Positions 16,437 to 24,451 of a stretch of 38,869 bases of DNA are shown piece by piece; position 1 is the stretch's first letter; every line of letters starts with the position of its first letter. The stretch is from Pseudomonas asplenii. GTDB lineage: Bacteria > Pseudomonadota > Gammaproteobacteria > Pseudomonadales > Pseudomonadaceae. The translations under genes and the position numbers were made by a program. Where the stretch lies: positions 44,209-83,077 of the forward strand of contig NZ_JSYZ01000012.1 in assembly GCF_001293465.1 (NCBI RefSeq), read 5' to 3'. The notes under the pieces were generated by a model that was given only the letters and a program-made list of their open reading frames with translations, was not told the DNA's origin and searched no databases.

Positions 16437-17444
16437 ATGACGCTATCTCATGCAAGGCCAGCGGTTCATCTCTGGGTCTATAACCATTCGTTCTACGGTA
16501 TCAGCGACCAGGTCGATTTCCTGGTGATGGCGCTGCAGCAGCAGGGTTACCCGGTCAGTGTGGGCAAGCGTCCGAGCGACAGTCGCTTGAATATCGTCAT
16601 CGAAAACTTCTCCGAGAGCACCCGGGACACGCTCATCGATTTCTGCGAGTCCCGTGGCAAGCGGGTGGCGGTCATCATGACCGAGCACCTCGACTTCGTG
16701 GACGACCAGATACTGATCCACGGCGACCCGCTCTGGAACAACAACGACTACATGCACCCGGCGGTGCAGGTGGCGCGCATCCAGCACCTGTTCGAGTGCC
16801 TGCCTCATATCTGCGCGTTCCTGATGCTGGGAGACTTGCCGGAATTGATCAACATGGACAAGTTGCTGCCCGGCGTCCCCGTGCGGGCCATCGGTTTCCC
16901 CTCGCTGCCGAAAGTCGCTCCCGATCCCGGCGACTCTGCGCAAAGCGATCTGTTGTTCACGGGGGCCGTCACCGAATACCGCGGGCGCATGCTCGACAGA
17001 TTGCGTGGTGAGGGTTTCTCGATCGCGTGCCCGGAGCGTTTCGTTTCCCGTGGGCAACGCGATGCCCTGAACCGTTCGGCACGGCTGGTGCTCAATATCC
17101 CCCAGCGCCTGGATTGGCGCTGGTTGTCGCTGATGCGCATCATTGCCGCCCTCCGGGTGGGGAAGGTGACCGTTTCGCTGGGCACGGCCGACACCTCGCA
17201 GATCGCCGCCTGCTGCCCTCAGATCAACCTGGAATACACCGATTGGCTCGACGTATTGCGTGGCCATGTCGAAGGCAAGGATGCCCTGTATGTGCGCATG
17301 CATGCGGAGTATGAAGCCATGGCGGCAAGGTTCATGCTGAAACACCCGTTTCCGCATGATCTTTTCGATTACTGGCAAATGATCGATCGCGTGCCTTATT
17401 CCGGAAATGGAGGTGAAAGATGGACGCAGAGTTATCCACAATGA
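16437..17444 (+). CDS. probable glycosyltransferase of uncertain family
   Basis: 335 residues. I do not recognise a named family with certainty. The layout, with an N-terminal alpha/beta half, a linker GFPSLP, then LLFTGAVTEYRGRMLDRLR and LNIPQRLDWRWLSLMRIIAA, resembles the two-domain GT-B proteins of the CgeB-like type. There is no signal peptide or membrane segment. The ATG at 16437 sits 5 bases past a strong AGGAGGTG, so I preferred it to GTG 16431, which lies inside that site. Position between two other glycosyltransferase genes supports a role in assembling the same glycan. It overlaps the next gene by 25 bases. Confidence 0.6.
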   Translation: MTLSHARPAVHLWVYNHSFYGISDQVDFLVMALQQQGYPVSVGKRPSDSRLNIVIENFSESTRDTLIDFCESRGKRVAVIMTEHLDFVDDQILIHGDPLWNNNDYMHPAVQVARIQHLFECLPHICAFLMLGDLPELINMDKLLPGVPVRAIGFPSLPKVAPDPGDSAQSDLLFTGAVTEYRGRMLDRLRGEGFSIACPERFVSRGQRDALNRSARLVLNIPQRLDWRWLSLMRIIAALRVGKVTVSLGTADTSQIAACCPQINLEYTDWLDVLRGHVEGKDALYVRMHAEYEAMAARFMLKHPFPHDLFDYWQMIDRVPYSGNGGERWTQSYPQ

Positions 17445-18382
17445 GGCGTACCGTCATGCCTGCCAGCGCTAGGTCCTGCGTACCCGACACACAGGAGCAG
17501 GAGCCGCTGATTTCCCTGCTGCTGCCGACTCGTGGACGCCCGGAACTGGTCGAACGTTTTTTCGCCAGCGTGGTTGCCACGGCAGAATGCCTGTCCGCCG
17601 TGGAGGTGATCCTGTATGTGGACGACGATGACCCCGGTAGCCATGACCTGCATTGCGACGCGGTGCATACGGTGCGGCTCATCGGGCCCAACCAGTCCAT
17701 GGGGGCCTATAACACCGCCTGCCTGCGCGCCTCGCGGGGGCAGATCATCGTGTTGGTCAACGATGACATGGTCATGCGTACGCCCGGTTGGGACCGCGAG
17801 CTCAGGGCCCTGGATCGGCGTTTCGCCGACCGGGTGTATCTCGGCTACTGCAACGACCTGCTGAAGAAGGGCGGCCTGGCCACGTTCCCCATCCTGTCAC
17901 GCAGCACCTGCGAATTGCTGGTCGACCCTTACCCGGCCGCCTATGCCGGCGCGTTCATCGATTTCCATCTGTTCGACATCTTCAAGCGTATCCAGCATGA
18001 GGGGTTCGATCGCATCGTCTATCTGGACGACGTGGTCTTCGAGCATCTGCATTATCGGACGGGCAAGGCTGACTTCGACGAAACCTACAGCAAGCGTGGG
18101 CGTTTCAAGGATGACCCCATTTTCATCACCCTGGGTGACAATCGTCGTGATGCCGCCAGGCGTGTCGTCCGGGCGTTGCGCGGCGAGTCCGTGGGCGAGG
18201 CGGTACTCAGTGGCGCCTCGGGTGATGGGCCGGCGAAGGAGCGGGGTGCCTTGTTCTTTTACTTCAGGCGGATCTTTCTTGACCGGCAGCTACCCTTGCG
18301 TTGGCGCACCTATCTGTGGATCTGGTTCACCCTGCGCCACTCGGCAGCCCATGGCCTGTTGAAACCCTTTGTCAAAGGGTGA
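17420..18382 (+). CDS. family 2-like GT-A glycosyltransferase
   Basis: 320 residues. ISLLLPTRGRPELVERFFAS (31-50) is the nucleotide-binding start of a GT-A fold, with VDDDDPGS near 68-75 and the metal-binding LVNDDMVM near 112-119. No membrane span is obvious, so it is probably a cytoplasmic enzyme acting at the inner membrane face. The ATG at 17420 follows GGAGGTGAAAG and lies inside the previous gene. The gene ends in a perfect small inverted repeat (18364-18380). It is the last of the tightly overlapped genes; the APS kinase follows after 67 bases. Confidence 0.78.
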   Translation: MDAELSTMRRTVMPASARSCVPDTQEQEPLISLLLPTRGRPELVERFFASVVATAECLSAVEVILYVDDDDPGSHDLHCDAVHTVRLIGPNQSMGAYNTACLRASRGQIIVLVNDDMVMRTPGWDRELRALDRRFADRVYLGYCNDLLKKGGLATFPILSRSTCELLVDPYPAAYAGAFIDFHLFDIFKRIQHEGFDRIVYLDDVVFEHLHYRTGKADFDETYSKRGRFKDDPIFITLGDNRRDAARRVVRALRGESVGEAVLSGASGDGPAKERGALFFYFRRIFLDRQLPLRWRTYLWIWFTLRHSAAHGLLKPFVKG

Positions 18383-18429
18383 GTCTTTGGAATCCGCCAC
18401 GAACAGGTGCTGTGTACACCTGTCGTTTT
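18364..18429 (+). terminator. two hairpins before cysC, possible attenuator
   Basis: ACCCTTTG/CAAAGGGT (18364-18380) is a perfect 8-base inverted repeat around one base, straddling the end of the glycosyltransferase gene. A second repeat pairs ACAGGTG (18403-18409) with CACCTGT (18417-18423) and is followed by CGTTTT. The second looks like a modest intrinsic terminator, which would reduce read-through into cysC. I see the pairing directly; the function is inferred. Confidence 0.4.
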
Positions 18430-18449
18430 CAACGCTGGAGAAGCAACTG

Positions 18450-19100
18450 ATGAGCAGTGATGAAACCAGGCACCTGCCCGAGCCGGTGGAGCGCGATCTG
18501 CACTGGCAGTCGATCGAGATCGACAAGAGCGCACATGCCGCCCTCATGGGGCAGAAACCCGTTGTCCTGTGGTTTACCGGGCTGTCGGCCGCCGGCAAGA
18601 CCACTATCGCCAATCTGGTGGAAAAGCGTCTTCACGCGTTGGGGCGCCACAGTTATCTGCTCGATGGCGACAACGTACGGCAGGGGCTGAATGCCGACCT
18701 GGGGTTCAGTGATGAGGACCGTGCGGAGAATATCCGCCGTGTTGCGCATGTCGCGAAGCTGATGGTGGATGCCGGGTTGATCACCCTGGTGTCGTTCATC
18801 TCGCCTTTTCGGGCCGAGCGGGCGATGGCACGGGGCTTGTTCGAGGAGCACGAGTTCTACGAGATATTCATCGACACACCGTTGGCGGTCGCCGAAGAGC
18901 GCGATCCCAAGGGGCTGTACAAGAAGGCGCGCAGTGGCCAGCTCAAGAACTTCACCGGCATCGACTCGGTCTACGAGGTCCCGCAAGCCCCGGACATTCA
19001 TATTGAAACGGTGCGCATGAGCGCCCAGCAAGCCGCTACTCATGTGGTGGATCATCTGATCCGCCAGGGATGCCTTGCTTCCAGCCACGCTGTTGCCTAG
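18450..19100 (+). CDS. cysC: adenylylsulfate (APS) kinase
   Basis: 216 residues, the normal size of a stand-alone CysC. The P-loop GLSAAGKTT, LDGDNVRQGLN, the VSFISPFRAER loop and DPKGLYKKARSGQLKNFTGI are all hallmark APS kinase elements. It phosphorylates APS to PAPS, the donor used by sulfotransferases. No ATP sulfurylase (CysD/CysN) is nearby, so APS must come from the housekeeping enzyme. Its place at the end of a block with two sulfotransferases argues for dedicated PAPS supply for glycan sulfation. I chose ATG 18450 (GGAG upstream) over a TTG at 18369 that would run through the hairpins. A Campylobacter-type phosphoramidate kinase role is unlikely because the partner genes are missing. 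Confidence 0.9.
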   Translation: MSSDETRHLPEPVERDLHWQSIEIDKSAHAALMGQKPVVLWFTGLSAAGKTTIANLVEKRLHALGRHSYLLDGDNVRQGLNADLGFSDEDRAENIRRVAHVAKLMVDAGLITLVSFISPFRAERAMARGLFEEHEFYEIFIDTPLAVAEERDPKGLYKKARSGQLKNFTGIDSVYEVPQAPDIHIETVRMSAQQAATHVVDHLIRQGCLASSHAVA

Positions 19101-19122
19101 CTGTTGTCTCATACGCCGAATA

Positions 19123-19153
19123 CGAAAACGCCGCGATCAACGCGGCGTTTTCG
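19123..19153 (+). terminator. intrinsic terminator of the glycan block
   Basis: A perfect 13-base stem, CGAAAACGCCGCG with CGCGGCGTTTTCG, closes a 5-base loop. The A-run and T-run are inside the stem, as in many bidirectional Pseudomonas terminators. It lies 22 bases after the cysC stop and separates the glycan block from the galactonate operon. Confidence 0.88.
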
Positions 19154-19238
19154 TTCTGCATGACGTGTGGCGGGTCCCACGTATCGGAGAAGGTCTGATA
19201 TCAGCTCAAATCGATTGATCCAGGTTGTAGTCATTTTT

Positions 19239-19253
19239 TCCCAATATATGGGA
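19239..19253. promoter_or_regulatory. 15-base palindrome, candidate operator for the dgo operon
   Basis: TCCCAATATATGGGA is a perfect palindrome of 5-base arms around ATATA. IclR-family regulators usually bind palindromes of about this size, and an IclR gene is the last member of this operon. It sits about 15 bases upstream of the proposed -35 element, a position more suited to activation than to blocking the promoter. The link to the regulator is inference. Confidence 0.5.
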
Positions 19254-19267
19254 TGTAAATTTATATA

Positions 19268-19297
19268 TTGAGATTATTGGCATCTCGGGTTTATAGT
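19268..19297 (+). promoter_or_regulatory. sigma70-like promoter of dgoK
   Basis: TTGAGA (19268-19273) and TATAGT (19292-19297) are separated by 18 bases. Transcription would begin near 19304, about 48 bases before the dgoK start codon. It is the best-matching promoter in the 198-base gap after the glycan terminator. Confidence 0.5.
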
Positions 19298-19351
19298 CGC
19301 CTCCATCAGCTCCACGCCCTCACTGTCCAAAAACAACTTTCAGGTGAAGCG

Positions 19352-20347
19352 ATGCAGGCGCAATTGATCGCGCTCGATTGGGGGACGACCTCACTTCGGG
19401 CCTACAAACTCGCCGTGGGCGGCCAGGTGCTCGAACAGCGTTCGCTGTCGTCGGGTATCATGCAGTTGCCCAGTGTGCCGCGGATGATCGCCGGCCAACG
19501 GTGCGCCGATGGTTTTGAACTGGCTTTCGACGAGGCCTGTGGCGACTGGCTCGATGCCCAACCCGGGCTGGCGGTGATCGCCTGCGGCATGGTCGGCAGC
19601 GCCCAGGGCTGGTCCGAGGCTACCTATCGCGACACTCCGGCGAATGTCGCCAGCCTGGGCACCGCTCTCAACACCGTGCGCAGCCTGCGTGGCGTCGATG
19701 TGCATATCGTGCCCGGCGTTATCGAGCGTTCCCGCCTGCCGAACGTGATGCGCGGCGAAGAGACACAGGTCCTCGGCGCGCTGCAAGGCCTGCCGGCGGA
19801 CGCTGGCGGCCCTCTGCTGATCGGCTTGCCGGGCAGCCATTCGAAATGGGTCGAGGTGGCTGACGGCTGCATCGTCCATTTCGACACCTTCATGACCGGC
19901 GAGCTGTTCGCCGTACTCAGTGAACACAGCATCCTGGGGCGTACTCAGCAGCGCGGTGCGCCCTTCGACAGCGAGGCGTTCGATCGCGGCGTCCGGGTGG
20001 CGCTCTCCTGCGAGGGTGAAAACGGCCCTCTCTCGACGTTGTTCAGCGCACGCACGCTGGGGCTGACGGGCGAACTGAGCCCGGCCGGACAGACCGACTA
20101 CCTGTCGGGCCTGTTGATTGGTCATGAGCTTGTCGCCCTTGCCAATGCCCAGCGCCGTCGACGCGACAGCGCCGACCTGCCGTCGATCATGCTGATCGGC
20201 AATGCCCAACTTTGTGCCCGCTACAGCCGGGCGCTCGAGCGTTGCGGTTTTGCCCGGGCAAGCCTGGCCGAACACGCCACCGAGCGTGGTCTGTGGCACC
20301 TGGCCGAAGCCGCCGGGCTGCTGGGCCGGACGCCTGCGTTCAATTAG
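19352..20347 (+). CDS. dgoK: 2-dehydro-3-deoxygalactonokinase
   Basis: 331 residues. The N-terminal phosphate-binding motif IALDWGTTSLRAY is typical of DgoK, a sugar kinase of the actin-like ATPase fold. It phosphorylates 2-keto-3-deoxygalactonate at C6 for the aldolase encoded next. CAGGTGAAG precedes ATG 19352; an earlier in-frame TTG at 19268 lies in the -35 box of the proposed promoter and was rejected. It is the first gene of a dgoK-A-D-T-iclR operon for D-galactonate use (De Ley-Doudoroff pathway). Confidence 0.93.
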   Translation: MQAQLIALDWGTTSLRAYKLAVGGQVLEQRSLSSGIMQLPSVPRMIAGQRCADGFELAFDEACGDWLDAQPGLAVIACGMVGSAQGWSEATYRDTPANVASLGTALNTVRSLRGVDVHIVPGVIERSRLPNVMRGEETQVLGALQGLPADAGGPLLIGLPGSHSKWVEVADGCIVHFDTFMTGELFAVLSEHSILGRTQQRGAPFDSEAFDRGVRVALSCEGENGPLSTLFSARTLGLTGELSPAGQTDYLSGLLIGHELVALANAQRRRRDSADLPSIMLIGNAQLCARYSRALERCGFARASLAEHATERGLWHLAEAAGLLGRTPAFN

Positions 20348-20361
20348 ACAAGAGGTCTGAC

Positions 20362-20982
20362 ATGCTCAAGCAAGCACTGGCGAAAAACGGCCTGATCGCA
20401 ATTCTTCGCGGTCTGCGTCCGCAAGAGGCGGCGGCCATCGGCGAGGTGTTGTACCAGGCCGGTTTCCGTGTCATCGAGGTGCCGCTCAACTCTCCCGAAC
20501 CGTACGAAAGTATCCGCATTCTGCGCAGCCTGTTGCCCGCCGATTGCCTGATCGGTGCCGGCACGGTGCTGACCCCGGAACAGGTCGGGCAGGTGAAGGC
20601 CGCAGGGGGGCAGGTGATCGTCATGCCCCACAGTGATCCCCGGGTCCTGCGGGCGGCCAGGACGGCAGGGCTGTACCTGTCGCCAGGTGTCGCCACGCCG
20701 ACCGAGGCCTTCGCCGCGCTGGCCGAAGGCGCCGATGTGCTGAAGATGTTCCCCGCCGAGCAGATGGGCCCGGCAGTGGTCAAGGCCTGGCTGGCGGTGC
20801 TGCCGGCGGGAACGTTGCTGATCCCGGTCGGCGGAATCACTCCGGACAACATGCCAGCGTTCGTCGAGGCGGGCGTCAGTGGTTTCGGCCTGGGCTCCGG
20901 GCTGTTCAAGCCGGGGCTGAGTGCCGACGAAACGGCGCTGCGGGCCAAGGCTTACGTGCAGGCCTGGAACGCATTGCGTTAA
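20362..20982 (+). CDS. dgoA: 2-dehydro-3-deoxy-6-phosphogalactonate aldolase
   Basis: 206 residues, the usual size of the KDPG/KDPGal class I aldolases. The Schiff-base lysine is Lys128 in DVLKMFPAEQMGP, and Glu39 in VIEVPLNSPEPYESI is the general base. The PLNSP sequence is that of the galacto-type enzyme rather than of Eda. It splits the substrate to pyruvate and glyceraldehyde 3-phosphate. It follows dgoK by 14 bases with AGAGG upstream of the ATG. Confidence 0.93.
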   Translation: MLKQALAKNGLIAILRGLRPQEAAAIGEVLYQAGFRVIEVPLNSPEPYESIRILRSLLPADCLIGAGTVLTPEQVGQVKAAGGQVIVMPHSDPRVLRAARTAGLYLSPGVATPTEAFAALAEGADVLKMFPAEQMGPAVVKAWLAVLPAGTLLIPVGGITPDNMPAFVEAGVSGFGLGSGLFKPGLSADETALRAKAYVQAWNALR

Positions 20983-21030
20983 GACTTCCCGGCGCCGTGT
21001 GCGCTGCATCCCGACAAGAGAGACGACACG

Positions 21031-22179
21031 ATGAAAATCACCAAGCTGACGACCTTTATCGTTCCGCCACGCTGGCTGTTCCTCAAGGTCGAAACCGATG
21101 AGGGCGTGACCGGTTGGGGCGAGCCGGTGGTCGAAGGCCGGGCCCACACGGTCGCGGCGGCGGTCGATGAGTTGTCGGATTACCTGGTCGGCAAGGACCC
21201 GCGCAATATCGAGGACATCTGGACCGTGCTCTATCGCGGCGGCTTCTATCGTGGCGGCGCCGTGCACATGAGCGCCCTGGCCGGGATCGACCAGGCGCTG
21301 TGGGACATCAAGGGCAAGGCCCTGGGGGTGTCGGTCAGCGATCTGCTGGGTGGTCAGGTGCGCGAGCGTATCCGCGTGTACTCGTGGATCGGCGGCGACC
21401 GTCCGGCCGACACCGCCCGGGCTGCCAGGGAAGCCGTCGGCCGGGGGTTCACCGCGGTGAAGATGAATGGCACCGAAGAGCTGCAATTCGTCGACAGTTT
21501 CGAAAAGGTCGACCTGGCCCTGGCCAACGTCGCCGCCGTGCGCGACGCGGTGGGGCCGAACGTCGGCATCGGCGTGGACTTCCATGGCCGGGTGCACAAG
21601 CCAATGGCCAAGGTGTTGATGAAGGAACTCGACGCCTACAAGCTGATGTTCATCGAGGAGCCGGTGCTCAGCGAAAACTACGAGGCCCTGAAGGAGCTGG
21701 CACCGCTGACCAGCACGCCGATCGCGCTGGGGGAGCGTCTGTTTTCGCGCTGGGATTTCAAGCGGGTGCTCAGCGAAGGTTACGTCGACATCATCCAGCC
21801 GGATGCCTCCCATGCCGGCGGCATCACCGAAACCCGCAAGATCGCCAACATGGCCGAAGCCTATGACGTGGCGCTGGCGTTGCATTGTCCGTTGGGCCCG
21901 ATTGCCCTGGCGGCCTGCCTGCAACTGGATGCGGCTTGCTACAACGCCTTCATCCAGGAGCAGAGCCTGGGCATCCATTACAACGAAAGCAATGACCTGC
22001 TGGATTACGTCAGGGACCCTCGGGTGTTCGACTATGACCAGGGGTTCGTGAAGATCCCGAATGGCCCGGGGCTGGGCATCGAGATCAACGAGGCCTACGT
22101 GACGGAACGCGCCGCCATCGGTCATCGCTGGCGCAACCCGATCTGGCGCCATGCCGACGGCAGTTTTGCCGAGTGGTGA
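21031..22179 (+). CDS. dgoD: D-galactonate dehydratase
   Basis: 382 residues, the same length as E. coli DgoD, of the mandelate racemase/enolase superfamily. Metal ligands and catalytic residues fall at the expected numbers: Asp183 and His185 (GVDFHGR), Glu209 (FIEEP), Glu235 (LGERL) and His285 (LHCPLG). It converts D-galactonate to 2-keto-3-deoxygalactonate, the DgoK substrate. A 48-base gap separates it from dgoA and GAGAG lies ahead of the start. Confidence 0.95.
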   Translation: MKITKLTTFIVPPRWLFLKVETDEGVTGWGEPVVEGRAHTVAAAVDELSDYLVGKDPRNIEDIWTVLYRGGFYRGGAVHMSALAGIDQALWDIKGKALGVSVSDLLGGQVRERIRVYSWIGGDRPADTARAAREAVGRGFTAVKMNGTEELQFVDSFEKVDLALANVAAVRDAVGPNVGIGVDFHGRVHKPMAKVLMKELDAYKLMFIEEPVLSENYEALKELAPLTSTPIALGERLFSRWDFKRVLSEGYVDIIQPDASHAGGITETRKIANMAEAYDVALALHCPLGPIALAACLQLDAACYNAFIQEQSLGIHYNESNDLLDYVRDPRVFDYDQGFVKIPNGPGLGIEINEAYVTERAAIGHRWRNPIWRHADGSFAEW

Positions 22180-22270
22180 TGGCGGGCTGATCCATCAGGG
22201 AGGGGCCGTGAGCGGACCCCGACATCGTTGTGAATGAACGCCCTCAATAACCATAAGAAGAGGCACACCC

Positions 22271-23581
22271 ATGCAACCGGAAGTCCTGACCGGGCAGGCG
22301 TCGTTGCTGACGCCGAGCCGCAAGCGCTTTTTCATCATGGTCCTGCTGTTCATCACCGTGGTGATCAACTACCTGGACCGCAGCAACCTGTCGATCGCCG
22401 CCCCCGCGTTGACCAGTGAACTGGGGATCGACCCGATTCATGTCGGGCTGATTTTCTCGGCGTTCGGCTGGACCTACGCGGCGATGCAGATCCCCGGTGG
22501 CTGGCTGGTGGACCGGGTGCCACCACGCCTGCTCTACAGTCTGGCGCTGTTGTTGTGGTCGGCGGCCACGCTGCTGCTCGGTTTCGCCGCCAGCTTCATC
22601 GCGCTGTTCGTCCTGCGCATGGCCGTGGGGGCGCTGGAAGCTCCCGCCTATCCGATCAACAGCCGTGTGGTGACCACCTGGTTTCCCGAGCGCGAGCGCG
22701 CGACCGCCATCGGTTTCTACACCTCCGGGCAGTTCGTCGGGCTGGCCTTTCTGACGCCGCTGCTGGCCTGGCTGCAGCATCGATACGGTTGGCACATGGT
22801 GTTCATCAGCACTGGTGTGGTGGGCATTCTCTGGGCGTTCGTCTGGTACGCGGTGTATCGCGAGCCGCGGGAGTTCAAGGGGGTCAACCCGGCGGAAATC
22901 GACCTGATCCGCGAGGGCGGCGGGCTGGTGGATATCCAGGCCGAGACCGCCCGGCGCAAGGCGCCGTTCAGCTGGACCGACCTGGGTATCGTGTTGAGCC
23001 AGCGCAAGTTGTGGGGCATCTACCTCGGGCAGTTCTGCCTCAATTCGACGTTGTGGTTTTTCCTGACCTGGTTTCCGACCTATCTGGTGAAATACCGCGG
23101 CATGGATTTCATCAAGTCCGGCCTGCTGGCCTCGGTGCCGTTTCTCGCGGCTTTCGTCGGCGTGCTGTGCTCGGGGCTGTTCTCCGACTGGCTGATCCGC
23201 CGTGGCGCGACGCTCGGTCTGGCCCGCAAGTTGCCGATCATCGGCGGCCTGCTGATTTCCACCGTGATCATCGGGGCCAACTTCGTCGAATCGACACCCT
23301 GGGTGATCGCCTGCCTGGCGCTGGCGTTTTTCGGCAACGGGATGGCCTCGATCAGTTGGTCGCTGGTCTCGACCCTGGCGCCGGCGCGCCTGTTGGGGCT
23401 GACGGGCGGAGTATTCAACTGCATCGGCAACCTGGCGGCGATCGCCACGCCGATCGTGATCGGCTTTCTCGTCAGCGGCGACTCCTTCGCCCCCGGGATC
23501 ACCTACATCGCCGCGCTGGCATTGATCGGCGCGCTGTCCTATGTGGTGCTGGTGGGCAAGGTGGCGCGGATCGAACTCTAG
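22271..23581 (+). CDS. dgoT: D-galactonate MFS transporter
   Basis: 436 residues with about 12 hydrophobic segments. The anion:cation symporter signature VVINYLDRSNLSIAAP near residue 30 and GFFTSGQ-like FYTSGQFVGLAF mark the hexonate transporter group of the major facilitator family. In this operon D-galactonate is the likely cargo, taken up with protons. It starts 91 bases after dgoD, preceded by AAGAGG. Related hexuronate transporters look similar, so cargo rests on context. Confidence 0.88.
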   Translation: MQPEVLTGQASLLTPSRKRFFIMVLLFITVVINYLDRSNLSIAAPALTSELGIDPIHVGLIFSAFGWTYAAMQIPGGWLVDRVPPRLLYSLALLLWSAATLLLGFAASFIALFVLRMAVGALEAPAYPINSRVVTTWFPERERATAIGFYTSGQFVGLAFLTPLLAWLQHRYGWHMVFISTGVVGILWAFVWYAVYREPREFKGVNPAEIDLIREGGGLVDIQAETARRKAPFSWTDLGIVLSQRKLWGIYLGQFCLNSTLWFFLTWFPTYLVKYRGMDFIKSGLLASVPFLAAFVGVLCSGLFSDWLIRRGATLGLARKLPIIGGLLISTVIIGANFVESTPWVIACLALAFFGNGMASISWSLVSTLAPARLLGLTGGVFNCIGNLAAIATPIVIGFLVSGDSFAPGITYIAALALIGALSYVVLVGKVARIEL

Positions 23582-23590
23582 GCAAGGGCA

Positions 23591-23622
23591 AGAGCGGGCG
23601 ACCATAATGCCGCCCGTTCTCT
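23591..23622 (+). other. imperfect hairpin between dgoT and the iclR gene
   Basis: AGAGCGGGCG pairs with CGCCCGTTCTCT across a 10-base loop with a two-base bulge. There is no T-run, so it is a poor terminator; it may stabilise mRNA or mildly separate the regulator from the operon. Confidence 0.3.
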
Positions 23623-23644
23623 CGCTCATTGTTGAAGGCCGGAT

Positions 23645-24448
23645 ATGCAGGAAGACGCCGCGAAAAACGCCAAGGACGCCGCACCGACGGGGACCCAGAC
23701 GCTGCTGCGCGGTCTTGCGGTGGTCCAGGCCGTGGCCAGTGGGGCCCGCGATCTCAAGGAGATTGCCCGGCTGATCGGCACCACCCGCAGCACCACCCAT
23801 CGCCTGGCCAGTTGCCTGGTGGAGGAGCGCTATCTGCGGGTCGTGCCGCAAATCGGTTACCTGCTCGGCCCCAGGCTGATCGAGCTGGGGTTCCAGGCGC
23901 GCGAGGCCGTACCGCTGGTGACCCTGGCCGGGCCGTACCTGGATGAGTTGTCGGCGCTGACCGGCGATACCATCCACCTGGCGATCCGTGAAGACGATGA
24001 CGTGCTGTACCTGCACAAGAATCCCGGCCGTAATGGCCCGGAAATGCGTTCGCGGGTCGGGCACCGCATGCCGTTGGCGCGCACCGGGATCGGCAAGGCG
24101 TTGCTGCTCGATGACTCGCCAGAAGAGTGGCAGCGCCTGTATCGGATCAGTTTGCCGGTGGGCGGCAGGACCCCGTCATGGCCGTTGCAGCCGGTCTCAT
24201 CCTGGGAGCAGTTCGAGCAGCGCATGCTGGAATACGTGGCGGGGGGCTACGCCTTCGATCTGGAGGACAACGAGCCGTCGATCCGCTGTGTCGCGGCGCC
24301 GATACGCGATGCCAGCCAGCAGATCGTCGCCGGGATCAGCATCGCCAGTACCGTGCCCTATATGCCGTTGGAGAAAATGGCCGAGCTGGTGCCGTTGATC
24401 AAACAGGTCGCCGCCCGGCTCTCCGCGGAGTTGGGGGCGAGGGCCTGA
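23645..24448 (+). CDS. IclR-family transcriptional regulator
   Basis: 267 residues. Residues of about 17-80 form the winged helix-turn-helix (LLRGLAVVQAVASGARDLKEIARLIG followed by TTRSTTHRLASCL), and the rest is the IclR effector-binding domain (TGDTIHLAIREDDDVLYLHK, RTGIGKALL, YAFDLEDNEPSIRCVAAPI). It lies 63 bases after dgoT on the same strand and is probably its pathway regulator, sensing a galactonate-derived metabolite. The palindrome at 19239-19253 is a candidate target. E. coli uses a GntR-type DgoR instead, so regulation differs here. It ends 3 bases from the convergent GntR gene with no visible terminator between them. Confidence 0.88.
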   Translation: MQEDAAKNAKDAAPTGTQTLLRGLAVVQAVASGARDLKEIARLIGTTRSTTHRLASCLVEERYLRVVPQIGYLLGPRLIELGFQAREAVPLVTLAGPYLDELSALTGDTIHLAIREDDDVLYLHKNPGRNGPEMRSRVGHRMPLARTGIGKALLLDDSPEEWQRLYRISLPVGGRTPSWPLQPVSSWEQFEQRMLEYVAGGYAFDLEDNEPSIRCVAAPIRDASQQIVAGISIASTVPYMPLEKMAELVPLIKQVAARLSAELGARA

Positions 24449-24451
24449 GTG

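Noticed and set aside
18450..19100. cysC as a Campylobacter-type cytidine diphosphoramidate kinase for phosphoramidate glycans
   Set aside because: The accompanying glutamine kinase, cytidylyltransferase and amidohydrolase genes are absent, whereas two sulfotransferases are present.
22244..24064. Minus-strand open frame of about 606 codons
   Set aside because: It is antisense to dgoT and the iclR gene, with Gln/Arg/Asp-rich composition, and lacks a ribosome binding site or domain.
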